Below, in pieces: positions 1 through 8,638 of a DNA stretch of 21,500 nt. The stretch spans positions 1 through 21,500 of the forward strand of contig MSJH02000087.1 in the NCBI GenBank assembly GCA_001931875.2. The letters run 5' to 3'. The notes under the pieces were generated by a model, which was not told the DNA's origin, ran no database searches, and worked only from the letters and a program-made list of their open reading frames with translations. Origin of the DNA: Byssochlamys sp. IMV 00236. Lineage: Eukaryota > Ascomycota > Eurotiomycetes > Eurotiales > Thermoascaceae. Every line of letters begins with the position of its first letter. Within the stretch, counting starts at the first letter, position 1. The position numbers were made by a program, and so were the translations under genes.

Positions 1-28
1 TTTTTTTTTTTTTTTTTTAAACCCCAAA

Positions 29-928
29 ATGACCCAGGAACAAGAAGAGAGACCGATGATTGATGACCTCACGCTTGATCTATACCATACCTATTGTGGT
101 ATGAATGACAGACGAAAGCTTGAGAGGCATTTGATGAGCATCAAGAAGCAATTACCTGCTGTTAGCAGTAATAGTAATAATAATAATGAAACATATAAAG
201 TGAATGCGTCTTATCTATATATTTAAAAGAATACAAGTGCATTCGAAAATACAAGTTTGCCTTTTCCCGAGTTTATTATCGCTTTTTTTATAATAGAATT
301 CTAAAATATGGACAAGAATTGGTTCGAATGGGACAGGAACCCTTCTTGTTGGACATTGGATGTTGCACTGGTAAGAGTCATGTTGTATAACATGTTGTAT
401 AACTAATAATGTATAGGTACTGACTTGCGTAAACTCTATATCGATGGTTATCCAAAGTCATACCTAATTGGAGTTGACATTGATCCAGCTTATATTCAGT
501 GTGGCTTTCAGCTCTTCAAAGACATGGACACTTGCCCAATTAAGTTTATTGTGGCTGATCTATTTACGGATGAACTATGTGAATATACCAAAAAAATCTT
601 TGTGGCTCATGCTGGAAGTGTATTTCATTTATTCACATCAATGGAAATGAATCAAGAGTTTATTAGACGCATCAAACGATTAATAAAACCAGGAGGAATA
701 CTGGCTGGAGGACATGTTATCTCTAATAGATCAGGCATGTATTATAGACCATCGGACAAGACATTTAAATTCTATATTAGCATAGAGGACTTTAAAGCTA
801 TTTTAGAATTTGAGGGATTTAAAGAGATTGAATTTGAATTGACTGAAAAAGCGGATGATGAAAGAGTAAATTTGGACGGCATTGAATCTACACTTTATTG
901 GATTTCTTTTATTGCAACCCTTCAATAA
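29..928 (+). CDS. SAM-dependent methyltransferase, small, spliced (intron 1 uncertain)
   Basis: Probable class I SAM-dependent methyltransferase; the substrate cannot be told from sequence. The ATG at 29 opens an exon coding an acidic start followed by a basic helix (residues about 1-55, ending in a Ser/Asn run). The glycine-rich SAM loop is split by a clear intron at 371-416 (GTAAGA...TATAG, branch-like CTAAT); joining the exons gives LLDIGCCTGTDLRKL, a textbook motif I. It is followed by GVDID (acidic ribose-binding position), a VADLF region, and a late IKPGG segment typical of this fold. The stop is at 926-928, and an AATAAA follows at 927-932. The first intron is needed to leave the first exon before a TAA near 223, but its borders are unresolved: the best donor (GTGAAT at 200) and best acceptor (TAATAG ending 296) differ in phase. 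It converges with the Gag-like gene. Methyltransferase identity is solid; the exact N-terminal splice is not. Confidence 0.75.
371..416 (+). other. Intron 2 of the methyltransferase gene
   Basis: A 46-nt intron (GTAAGA donor, TATAG acceptor, CTAAT branch-like site) interrupts the codon for the second Gly of the SAM-binding loop. Removing it restores the conserved GCCTGTD motif. It is typical in size for this window. Confidence 0.85.
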
Positions 929-959
929 TAAATGTATTCCCCCCCTTTTTTGAAGTTTT

Positions 960-2123
960 TTAACGTTCTGTCTTTCTTTTCTTTTTACGAATAACTTCAC
1001 ATTCGAATAAATGCCCAGGATAAAATGGCTGTCTGCAGAAATGACATGGTTTAGAGGGTCGTGAGGATGACGACTTTGACTGAGAGCATTGAACCTGATG
1101 TGGCGTTTCTGCAGTTGACTCCTCCTGCTTTATCGAAACATCGCTGGTTGGTAATAGATCAGGTATATAGGATGGTCGAACCGCAGGATCTGTGTGTTGG
1201 ACTGCTGTTTTATTTGTTGTCATATTCGCTTGATCTTTTATAGGCTCTAATGCCTTTACTTGTTGATAGATTTTACAAAACTCGTTTTCGACCAACATGG
1301 AGTTCAAATAAGGGTATTTTAAGATGGTGTAGTCGGGACATTCAGTTGTTGTATGAGAGGATGTGATATGAAATTCACAAAGGTTGGATTGAACTTTGTC
1401 TAGAGGCAAAGAAACTGCGATACGTACTGACTTGGAGTAAAAGATAAAGTCGTCCGATTTAGCATTGATAAACACGGACGCTCTCTGGACGATATCGTTC
1501 AGACAATAATTGAACCCAGTGTGTTTATCATAGGCCATTGTGAGCTCCAGTAGCTCGCGACATAGAGTCGGCATTCCTTTCAAGTAAAGACGTATCGCTT
1601 CTGAAGGATCACAATGTGTTTCATGTACATACGCTGTGAATCGTCTGTTGGCAGCGTCAATGGATTCAGGCTTTATGTTGGGATCAAAGGTAAACATGTT
1701 TAAAGCGCGCTTGACAGCCTGTGTTCGCCTTGGATCATCGTATTTGAGCATCAACCTTTGTACGACCTGCTGCCAAGAGAGTCTAAGCTTTGATTGATTG
1801 ATCAAGTGAAGATGAATCCACATGAACCGTTCATAGTTGTGCGCCGTCGTTTTCAGTAACAGTCTTGCCCAATGCTTTTCTATGTCTATGTTTTTGCTTT
1901 TACAAAACACCTCCAATGCCACACAAAATTCGTATACACACAAGAATGGCTTGTGCGGTTCAGGGCTAAAGTGAGTATTGTCGTATTTTGTTTCAAAGAT
2001 AAATGTTGGAATGACCTCTTTTGGATCTTGATCTTTTTCTTTTAATTGATCCATATTGTTTTGTGAGATTGAATTGGGGATTGTCAGTTGCATATTTTCT
2101 GGTTTGACATCTGATCTGCTCAT
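960..2123 (-). CDS. Stand-alone retrotransposon Gag-like protein (possible domesticated Gag)
   Basis: A single intact ORF of 387 aa without introns, starting at the ATG at 2121-2123. Residues about 80-185 follow the Ty3/Gypsy Gag (retrotrans_gag) pattern: HWARLLL, then a W-x-x-V-x-x-R segment, a DDPRR turn, an ES..A..RF segment, and LKGMP before a final helix. Residues 249-262 read C-x2-H-x4-H-x4-C, the zinc-knuckle spacing with His at the second ligand, a variant I associate with fungal Ty3-type Gags. A second Cys/His cluster (C-x2-C-x7-H-x3-C) lies near the C-terminus, which ends in a lysine/arginine stretch resembling a nuclear localisation signal. No protease, reverse transcriptase or integrase follows: the stop lies 31 bp from the convergent methyltransferase stop, and no LTR-like direct repeats were seen. 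The role is unknown; it could be an exapted Gag or a recently stranded element fragment. Confidence 0.7.
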   Translation of the reverse strand: MSRSDVKPENMQLTIPNSISQNNMDQLKEKDQDPKEVIPTFIFETKYDNTHFSPEPHKPFLCVYEFCVALEVFCKSKNIDIEKHWARLLLKTTAHNYERFMWIHLHLINQSKLRLSWQQVVQRLMLKYDDPRRTQAVKRALNMFTFDPNIKPESIDAANRRFTAYVHETHCDPSEAIRLYLKGMPTLCRELLELTMAYDKHTGFNYCLNDIVQRASVFINAKSDDFIFYSKSVRIAVSLPLDKVQSNLCEFHITSSHTTTECPDYTILKYPYLNSMLVENEFCKIYQQVKALEPIKDQANMTTNKTAVQHTDPAVRPSYIPDLLPTSDVSIKQEESTAETPHQVQCSQSKSSSSRPSKPCHFCRQPFYPGHLFECEVIRKKKRKTER

Positions 2124-2379
2124 TAGATTAAGAAGCGTAACAAAAAAGAAAAAAATAAAGGGGGGGGGGGAAGAAAAAGGAAGGAATTAAAAAAATAGAC
2201 GCTGCTTTTGCATAAGATTGTTATCCAATGAAATACTCTTATCAGAGACAATCATTTTGTTTACTATAATAAAAAAAAAGAGGGGATTTATTTATAAATA
2301 TTTAACAAAGATAGACGACGCATTACAGCATTTATACACAAATAGAAAAACGTGTGGTTGTCTTGTTTCTTTTTTTTCT
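2124..2379. other. Intergenic region between Gag-like and reticulon genes
   Basis: This is the 5' region of the Gag-like gene and 3' region of the reticulon gene. It holds an 11-nt G run (2160-2170) about 40 bp upstream of the Gag-like ATG, flanked by A-rich tracts. No RNA gene or second coding region is convincing here. Confidence 0.6.
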
Positions 2380-3477
2380 TTATTCAGATTTCTTTGTTTC
2401 TTGATTTACACTGGCAGTAGCCTTTCCAGTCTTCTTTTGAATAAAGTCCTTCACTTGACAGCCAATTTCTCTTGCCTTCTGATTGGCTACACTTCCATAT
2501 TGTTCAGCCAACTGACGAGCATTTTGAGATTGTCTAGCAACATGGGCATCCACTAGCTCCTTATTCTGAAGGTAAAGTCGAGGTAAAGTGAAAGCGGAAA
2601 TGATGAAGAAACCGACGAGATACTTGGTAGAAACATATTTAGCCAGGGTCCAAACAAAGAAGGAGACAATGAATGCCACAAGGGAGCGGAAATTATCTTC
2701 AATCAAGACTAATCGTGTCACGTGCTGCGTAACGACCTCTGCAACGTCGGTAGTTAGATGAGCTGCACGCAAGACGCGTTCTCGGGGGATATAGGTCTTT
2801 TGAACTTGAAGACGGTGGTTATGAGGGTTGACAATGTCTTGAGATGACTTATTTGAAATGATTCTTTGGCTTTGCTTATGAAGGTTGACATATAACCAAT
2901 TTATACCAGTAGCCAAAGTAAAGATACCTGCAACAATCTGTAACACGGAATAGTACTGCGTAAGGACCAAGAGACCAAGGGTACTGGCCAAAAAGGTAGC
3001 GCTCTTTTTAGGATATTCCCAGTAAATAAGAGATTCAATCTTTGCTTTCAAATAGCCAGAAGGGTCTTTAAGGAGAAGGTTAATAAAAAAAAGCACTAAC
3101 CAGCCGTTACTTTTATACTCACTGTCTTCAAATTTAATGTTTGGAGAAGTATAAGAATGGTTTTGAGTACTCTTGGCAGCAGCAGCAGCAGCAGTAGGAG
3201 TAGGTGCAGCAGGTGCAGGTGCGTTAGTAGTAGTAGTAGTAGTAGTAGTGGGTGCAGTAGTAGGAGCAGAGGTAGCGGTACTGGTAGTGGAAGGAGGAGG
3301 AGTGGCCAACACACTTTCAGTAGAGGCGGCTATAACCATAATAAGCATAGGGTTGTCTTAACTATGTTGCATATACTTACGCGCAGCACTAGTACTAGTA
3401 CTAGTAATAGGAGCAACAGGTGATTCAACTACCTTTTCAGTTGCGTTAACACTAGGAGGAATCTCGGTATCAGCCAT
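2380..3477 (-). CDS. Reticulon-domain ER membrane protein
   Basis: Likely ER-tubule-shaping reticulon-like protein. Three exons on the minus strand: 3381-3477, 3123-3329 and 2380-3065; the total of 990 nt gives 329 aa. The ATG is at 3475-3477. Residues about 20-95 are a low-complexity Thr/Ala/Pro linker coded by triplet repeats. The reticulon homology domain begins with ESLIYWEYPKKSA, very like the start of fungal and animal reticulon domains. It has a first hydrophobic hairpin (FLASTLGLLVL...IFTLATGINWLYV), a loop, then a second hairpin (SLVAFIVSFFVWTLAKYVS...FFIISAFTLPRLY). The C-terminus is a charged amphipathic tail. Intron 1 is 3330-3380 (GTAAGT/TATAG). The 57-nt segment 3066-3122 has a strong GTGAGTATAA donor and can be spliced or read through in frame; I favour splicing. 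Family assignment is by pattern recognition. Confidence 0.8.
3066..3122 (-). other. In-frame 57-nt intron (possible retained intron) in the reticulon gene
   Basis: Donor GTGAGTATAA, branch-like TTAAC and acceptor TTAAAG enclose 57 nt with no stop in frame. Splicing joins FED to NPSGYLK directly before the reticulon domain. Retention would insert 19 residues, including a hydrophobic WLVLFFINLLL stretch. Confidence 0.65.
3178..3290. repeat. GCA/GTA trinucleotide repeat tract
   Basis: An imperfect run of GCA and GTA/GTG triplets on the plus strand codes, on the minus strand, the Thr/Ala/Pro-rich linker of the reticulon protein. Length polymorphism is likely. It also produces spurious ORFs in the other frames. 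Confidence 0.8.
3387..3406. repeat. Tandem ACTAGT palindromes
   Basis: Three overlapping ACTAGT units lie in the first exon of the reticulon gene and encode a Thr-Ser repeat. The unit is self-complementary. Confidence 0.7.
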
Positions 3478-3622
3478 TTTTTTTATTAGAAAGAAAGAGA
3501 GAAAGAGAGCAGAAAAAAAAAAAAAAAAAAAAAAAAGCTTTTAAGCGCATGATAAAAAAGTTTCATCATCAAAATAAACAGGTAACACATGAAAAAGAAT
3601 ATCGGTCTAAAAGTCAAATGAT
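3478..3622. promoter_or_regulatory. Reticulon 5' region with pyrimidine tract
   Basis: The 145-bp gap between the tRNase Z stop and the reticulon ATG contains, on the minus strand, a long T run (complement of the A run near 3513-3536) and a CT-rich stretch just before the ATG. This is a common fungal core-promoter or leader arrangement. No TATA box is clear. Confidence 0.4.
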
Positions 3623-6384
3623 TTATTCTTTATCATCCTCCTCTTCTTCAAATAACAGCTGCATTGCATCTGTAAACTTGGGTAAAATAGGCATTTGTTT
3701 GATGAGCACAGACATTAAATCAAAACTGAAGCATATATTCTCTTGCTTCCCTGACAGACTTGGTATCTTTGGATATCTTTGACTGAAATGATTTAATAAA
3801 GTATATCGGGCATTCATTCTACATGGCTTCTTTAGTAAACCATTAATTGTGATTCAATTTATAAATATACCTTTGACCCACATCCACTGCTTCTCCTGTC
3901 GTTGAATGTCTTTTATCTATGGCCTTTTCCTTTTCTATGTCGTCAAATGTGGCTTCATGTATTAATAAAGTAGCGTTTTGACCATGGTCGATCAACTTGT
4001 TACATGGCCTAGTGTCACCAGAGTATCTATTGATGTTGTTCAATAATAAAGATAAAAGTAAACAATTCCACACACTCACACTATCTTCCACCCATCTTTA
4101 TGCTCAATCGACAACCCATAGGCCCATCGACAGTGAATAACTTCAATAGGTTTAATAACCGATAATCCTAATCTATCCTGTATTTCATGTAACCTAACAA
4201 AAATTTTAATGCCTTCAGCCACTTTTTTCATCACAATCACTTACATAGGTACTTTCTTTGAAGGGTTCTTTTCGTATAAATGAACAAGATATTCACTTGA
4301 AAGAAAGCGTATCCTCTTTCTTGTTCCTTTTCCAAAAGATTCTACTTGAATATATTCATTTATCCAATCATTATATACGCGAGGTGCAATCACCGTAAGA
4401 GCAGATGCTTCATTCGTATTCACTCGGAACCACTTTCTGATGAGTTGAATAACGCCCAAGTGATGATCAGCATGCAAATGAGAGACAAAGATACAATCAA
4501 GTAACCGTAACTCGTCATCTACCTGTTGTATGCCAAACCGACGTATCATCTGACCAAACGTGCCTTCACCTGCATCCAACATAATAGACCCGTAGTCGGG
4601 GATTTTGACGAGGGTTGCACTGACTACAGTTGCACATGTCAGAACAAATTCATTTCTAGACCGTTTCTATTTACCGTTTCTATATTTTGAAGGAATCGAA
4701 CTTCCCGTACCCAAGGTTACGATCTCTATGTCATCACCTGGGAAACGGCCGCTAATGTCCACTTTGGATGCCTCTGTTCTTGCTTTGGTTACAGCTTCTT
4801 TATATTCTTCATTACTTTCAATCGCCTTGATTGACTCTAGCTCCGTATTCGTATGATCAAACACTGGTTGGTTACTGTATTCCAAATATCGCTTGGGCTC
4901 TAGGTTGTAAATTGCCATATTATCAAGTGCAAAACTCTTTGCTGGAAGCCCTTCCACAGATGAAAGATCCTGTTCGGGTGTATTGCTGTATTTTGGAATA
5001 GCAAATATCTTGTCATCCAGTTTTGATAATTTCACTTGACATAAAGCCTGAGACGTAAATTGAGCATCCTGTTTACAAATCTCTTCGGAACTAAATATGT
5101 GCTAGATAAACAACGTTGGCAACTCTCTTTTTTCCACAAAAGCAATTTCGACTTACATCTGTATTTCCGTCAAATGAAGCAACCCATTTTTTGTATCTTG
5201 GGTCATGAATCACATCTTTACCAAGGAAATGGAGAATTGTGTTTACTTGGTATTTGCCTCCCACTTGATATTCCTTGAACTTTTCGGATTCAATCAGCCC
5301 GTCAATATAGGCTGTACTGGGGCAATCAACAAGAATGAAGGAATGTCCAGGTCGAGGAGGATCACAGACCATGTCTTGAGTGATAACTCGACCGTCTTCT
5401 AAAGTGATATCCATACCTTTATGCAATTTACCGTAGAGTGGCCCAGGCTTTATTCCTAAAGCTAAGGCTGCATCCTTATTAAACTTTCTAGGTAACGAGG
5501 ATCCACGGCAGATATAGGTAATAGCCGCTGGATAGGGTGAAGTCTCTGGTAGAGGTGATCTCAGATAGCTATTCCGGTTGTTCATCAATGCTTCTGGAAC
5601 CTCTTCGGTCAACGGGTGTTGTTCTCTAGGAGCGCACTCAGCATCAATGGCCGTTTTTGGCTTATTCTTAGACTTGTCATTATCGCCCTTATCGCTAAAC
5701 ATGGCTGAAATAACCTTTTGTCTGTAGTCATCAGCCTCTTTATCATTCAACTGTTTAATGGATGGTTTCTCATCTGTCTCTGATAAACTAGAACTCATAG
5801 CGTCATCATCACCTTCGATGCTATCAAATGCTCGTTTCTGGCCAGCCCTTTTGGGTAAGACGATGACAGGTTTGATAGTCAAGTTATTGTCTTTGAATTC
5901 ATTCATCTTTTCCTCATCAAATTCCTTGACACTCAACGATGAATTTGTTCTATAATCGATGAATGAATCCGATCACTCCTCTTTTTTACTGTGTTTACCT
6001 AAATGCAAATCGACGCGTAGCTGCAATAAAGTGTGCCAAGTTTTTTCCACCGTACAGGTTGATCTTCCGAACCCCCGCGTCAGTCAAGGTCAACAAGAGA
6101 CCGGGAAGACCGCCGAGACAATCCCAGGTTGTTCTTGTGACGAATATCTGATTGGCTTTACCCAGTCTGACCTTTTCTTGTACGCACAGTCGTTGTGTTC
6201 CTTCTCTAACGTTGAATATATAACGCTGTGCATCATAGTGTACGACAATACTTGGAGGTCCTTCAGGTGTGTGTTGTCCTACGATCTGAATGAATGCCTT
6301 CATGCCTCGTCTTTGTTGTTGTAATAAAGTAAACTGATATCTGACCCTTCTGAATGCGATGCTAAATTGCTGAGCAAATAGCAT
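3623..6384 (-). CDS. TRZ1: tRNase Z, long form (ELAC2/Trz1 family)
   Basis: Endonuclease that removes 3' trailers from precursor tRNAs in nucleus and mitochondria. Seven exons: 5999-6384, 5157-5949, 4675-5101, 4245-4623, 4080-4193, 3871-4026 and 3623-3818; 2451 nt, 816 aa, close to the roughly 830 aa of the family. Introns are 47-55 nt with GT/AG ends. The N-terminal half (from MKAFIQIVG, residue 28) is the degenerate lactamase domain with LYGGKNL and FNVREGTQR. A charged linker follows near residues 130-210. The catalytic half has GTGSSIPSKYRN (about 524-535), LDAGEGT, SHLHADHHLG with metal ligands near 584-589, YSGDTRP (Asp near 704), HEATF (His near 723) and the HST motif near 740. All expected residues are present. 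A basic, acid-free leader (residues 1-27) looks like a mitochondrial targeting sequence. The stop codon lies inside an AATAAA. Confidence 0.97.
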
Positions 6385-6484
6385 GCACTAATAAAAAAAA
6401 AAAAAGAATAGTAGTAAAAAAAAATAAAAATTTTGAGGGTGAAATTCTATATCTTATTTATTGTTTCCTTCATATAAATATTTA
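6385..6484. promoter_or_regulatory. Short tRNase Z upstream region
   Basis: Only 100 bp separate the stop of the 2H gene from the tRNase Z ATG. The gap is almost wholly A/T with A-rich runs, so promoter and upstream terminator must overlap. No specific motif can be named. Confidence 0.4.
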
Positions 6485-7330
6485 TCAAAGCCACCTTTGA
6501 ACTTCATGTAATTGATGGATATATCGATTTCTTTGACATGTCTGATAAAGTTTATTTAGAAACTCCTTATCATGTCTATAATGACTAGCAACAGAGACTA
6601 AAAGATCAGCTTGTTCTTTACTACAAGGCTGATCCTCTTGTAAGCACATGAGAGTACCTGGTCCTTTATATTCATGGACATCATAGGGGAAGAATCCAGA
6701 GGTGACATGGAAATTTGTGAAATCAAGTCCAAAGTACTTTCGCATACTCTGTCCAAGTGGCCAATAGATGACACGGTAGTAACTAACAGCAGCATTATCC
6801 TCACTGATACGACGGCCAAGGCCAAGATCGATAGGTGCTTCCCATTGCTCTGGACCACCAAAGTGGTCAATCACCTTTTCATATATACACTTTAAAGCTG
6901 TTAGATGCTTATTTCGGTTGGATACGCCCTCTTCTATCAGACCCGGTGTTAACCTTCGCACTTCAATATGGTTAATCACCGTAATGTGATAATGCTTTCC
7001 GTCACGTTCTTGTCTCATCGATCGCATCTGTGGAAGCACAAAGGGGTCCTCCTTTGCACCATAGAAATCAATGGTGTATCCACTTAATGATATGTATGCC
7101 CTTGTATAAAAGAACATGAGAGGGCCTCGTTTAGCTTTCCTTTCTTCATCATTCGAATCTCTCTCCTTTTTCTTCTTTTTTTTGTGTTTGTGAGTTACAA
7201 CTGTTTGCTCATGACCCTCTTGAAAAGATCTATGTTCTGTTGTGATTTCACAGTGTTCTTCCAGTATTATTCTACTTTGTTCTATTATTTGTTCATTTAT
7301 TGAATGATCGTTTTGGGAATTATTGGCCAT
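6485..7330 (-). CDS. 2H phosphoesterase-like protein (Swiss-army-knife 2H type), stand-alone
   Basis: Intact single-exon ORF of 281 aa (ATG at 7328-7330, TGA at 6485-6487). The two hallmark H-x-T motifs of the 2H phosphoesterase superfamily are visible: HIT at residues 115-117 inside HYHITVINH, and HVT at 208-210 inside NFHVTSGF, about 93 residues apart. Between them lie FGGPEQWEAPIDLGLGRR and a YYRVIYWPLGQ strand. The pattern resembles the 2H domain found in fungal 'Swiss Army Knife' RNA-repair multidomain proteins, here without phosphatase or ligase partners. Members of the superfamily open or hydrolyse 2',3'-cyclic phosphate or 2'-5' bonds; the substrate here is unknown. Residues 1-70 are disordered, with a Lys-rich cluster (KHKKKKKKE, then KAKR) likely to act as a nuclear signal. 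Its ATG is 30 bp downstream of the Kae1 stop. Domain call is by motif and spacing. Confidence 0.75.
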   Translation of the reverse strand: MANNSQNDHSINEQIIEQSRIILEEHCEITTEHRSFQEGHEQTVVTHKHKKKKKKERDSNDEERKAKRGPLMFFYTRAYISLSGYTIDFYGAKEDPFVLPQMRSMRQERDGKHYHITVINHIEVRRLTPGLIEEGVSNRNKHLTALKCIYEKVIDHFGGPEQWEAPIDLGLGRRISEDNAAVSYYRVIYWPLGQSMRKYFGLDFTNFHVTSGFFPYDVHEYKGPGTLMCLQEDQPCSKEQADLLVSVASHYRHDKEFLNKLYQTCQRNRYIHQLHEVQRWL

Positions 7331-7360
7331 TTTTTAAATAAAAAAATAAAAAAAACAGGG

Positions 7361-8488
7361 TTAATTTTCTCTCCATGCAATTTTAACTTGGTCTGTCCTA
7401 AATCTCTGTGTCACCGTGCTTTCTTCTAATGGTGTCGTGAATCCAGTCTTGTAGGCCAACAAGCCTGCATGAGCAATCATGATACCATTATCAATACAGA
7501 ATCTATCATCCGTAGCGCACACAACACCATTTCGCTGCTTTGCCATTTCACCCATCATTTCCTGTAATCGTATGTTACAGCCAACACCACCTACTAAGAG
7601 CACCTCATTGGATTCAACATGAGCCATAGTGCGTTCTGTAATCTCAACCAACATGGCAAAAAGGGTCTCTTGAAGCGAGAAACACAAGTCCTCAGGCGTA
7701 ATCTCACCCTTGGGTAATTCTTCCTTGGCAATCTTTTCAATATGAGATAAAATGCCAGAGAATGACACGTCCATTCCTTTGACTGTGTAAGGTAAGGGGA
7801 TGTATTTTTTACCCCTTTATATAAAAGTTATGATCAATTCCGGGCACACTTTAATGAAATTACCTTTTGGCATATTGTTCAATATTATATCCAGGACTTG
7901 GGTCATTTGACAAGTTTAATATACGAGCAAATCGATCTAAACAATTGCCTACTGCAATATCCAATGTTTCACCAAAGATGCGATAACACTGTTGTGAATA
8001 AGCAATGACCTGTGTATTTCCTCCACTGACATAAAGAACAACCGGGTTCTTTGCCTTTGTTACTTCTATGCCCATTTCAATATCTAAAAAAAAAAGGTGA
8101 GTGAATGTCGCAACTATGACCAAGCTATATATACTCTACGTCCAACACAGTGATTCACGCCTACCAAGGGCTTATTCCACAATAAGGATAAAGTACGAGC
8201 GACAAGTGCAACCGAGAGTAATGGTGCACCCATGCCTGGCCCTTTGGTGTAGCAAATCACGTCAATATCTTGAGTTGATATGTTGGCTTGCTTTAATGCC
8301 TTTTGAGTGACATCAAGTATACAATCTCGGTGATGTTGTGCTGTGTCTCGAGGTAAAAATCCTTGGCCAGGGGGGGTAATGTAAGTATCTCTGACATTGG
8401 CCAATATATCCACTTGATCTCCTTCGTGTCGTATAATACCCACACCCAACTTATTTGCTGATCCCTCAAAGCCAATTGCGATAACCAT
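7361..8488 (-). CDS. KAE1: Kae1/OSGEP, KEOPS catalytic subunit (tRNA t6A synthesis)
   Basis: Threonylcarbamoyl transferase of the KEOPS complex, which makes t6A37 on ANN-decoding tRNAs in cytosol and nucleus. Three exons: 8140-8488, 7864-8083 and 7361-7814; 1023 nt, 340 aa, matching the usual 330-350 aa. Introns are 8084-8139 (GTAGAG donor, T-rich acceptor) and 7815-7863 (GTAATT, AAAG acceptor). The ASKHA fold begins with [15 protein letters not shown]. The metal motif H-x3-H is at residues 113-117 (VNHCVGHIEMG). Further family signatures are [20 protein letters not shown], the join [16 protein letters not shown] with [17 protein letters not shown] and [10 protein letters not shown]. The short N-terminus without a presequence indicates the Kae1 rather than the mitochondrial Qri7 branch. 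It lies directly upstream of the 2H gene on the same strand. No abnormal residue was seen. Confidence 0.97.
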
Positions 8489-8638
8489 TGAAAATAATTA
8501 TAAAAGAAAGAGAGAGAAATAAAAAGGACGTCACGTTTATTTCTATTATATCTGTGATATGGAGTTACAAGTTGTAAAGAAAAGGAATATTATACATCAA
8601 AGGTGAATTTTTTGCCGCTCTTTTTTTTTTTTTTTTAT
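8489..8638. promoter_or_regulatory. Kae1 upstream region with ACGTGACGT element
   Basis: The 150 bp between the Hsp10 stop and the Kae1 ATG carries ACGTGACGT on the minus strand (plus 8528-8536), 40-48 bp before the ATG. It resembles a bZIP/CRE-type half site joined to ACGTG. The same 9-mer lies upstream of RalGAP-beta. A T run at about 8621-8636 borders the Hsp10 3' end. Confidence 0.4.

Noticed and set aside
1..18. Poly-T at the window start (and again at 21474-21492) as possible telomere or element ends
   Set aside because: Similar A/T homopolymers occur throughout the window; there is no repeat unit and no paired structure.
301..330. GGTTCGAAT resembling a tRNA T-loop
   Set aside because: It lies in the methyltransferase coding region and no cloverleaf arms can be paired around it.
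960..2200. Complete LTR retrotransposon around the Gag-like gene
   Set aside because: No pol frame, no direct terminal repeats, and the methyltransferase gene ends 31 bp away.
2218..2556. 112-codon plus-strand open frame over the 3' end of the reticulon gene
   Set aside because: It overlaps the conserved reticulon coding region on the other strand, starts at a non-ATG codon, and is mostly Leu/Phe/Ser from antisense translation.
3157..3423. Ser-, Val- and Leu-run open frames around 3.1-3.4 kb on both strands
   Set aside because: They are frame shadows of one trinucleotide repeat that codes the reticulon linker.
5959..6324. 121-codon plus-strand frame opposite tRNase Z exon 1
   Set aside because: Antisense to the conserved N-terminal tRNase Z domain; no family resemblance.
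7361..8488. Mitochondrial Qri7-type paralog instead of Kae1
   Set aside because: No presequence, and the motifs ([21 protein letters not shown]) follow the archaeal/eukaryotic Kae1 pattern.
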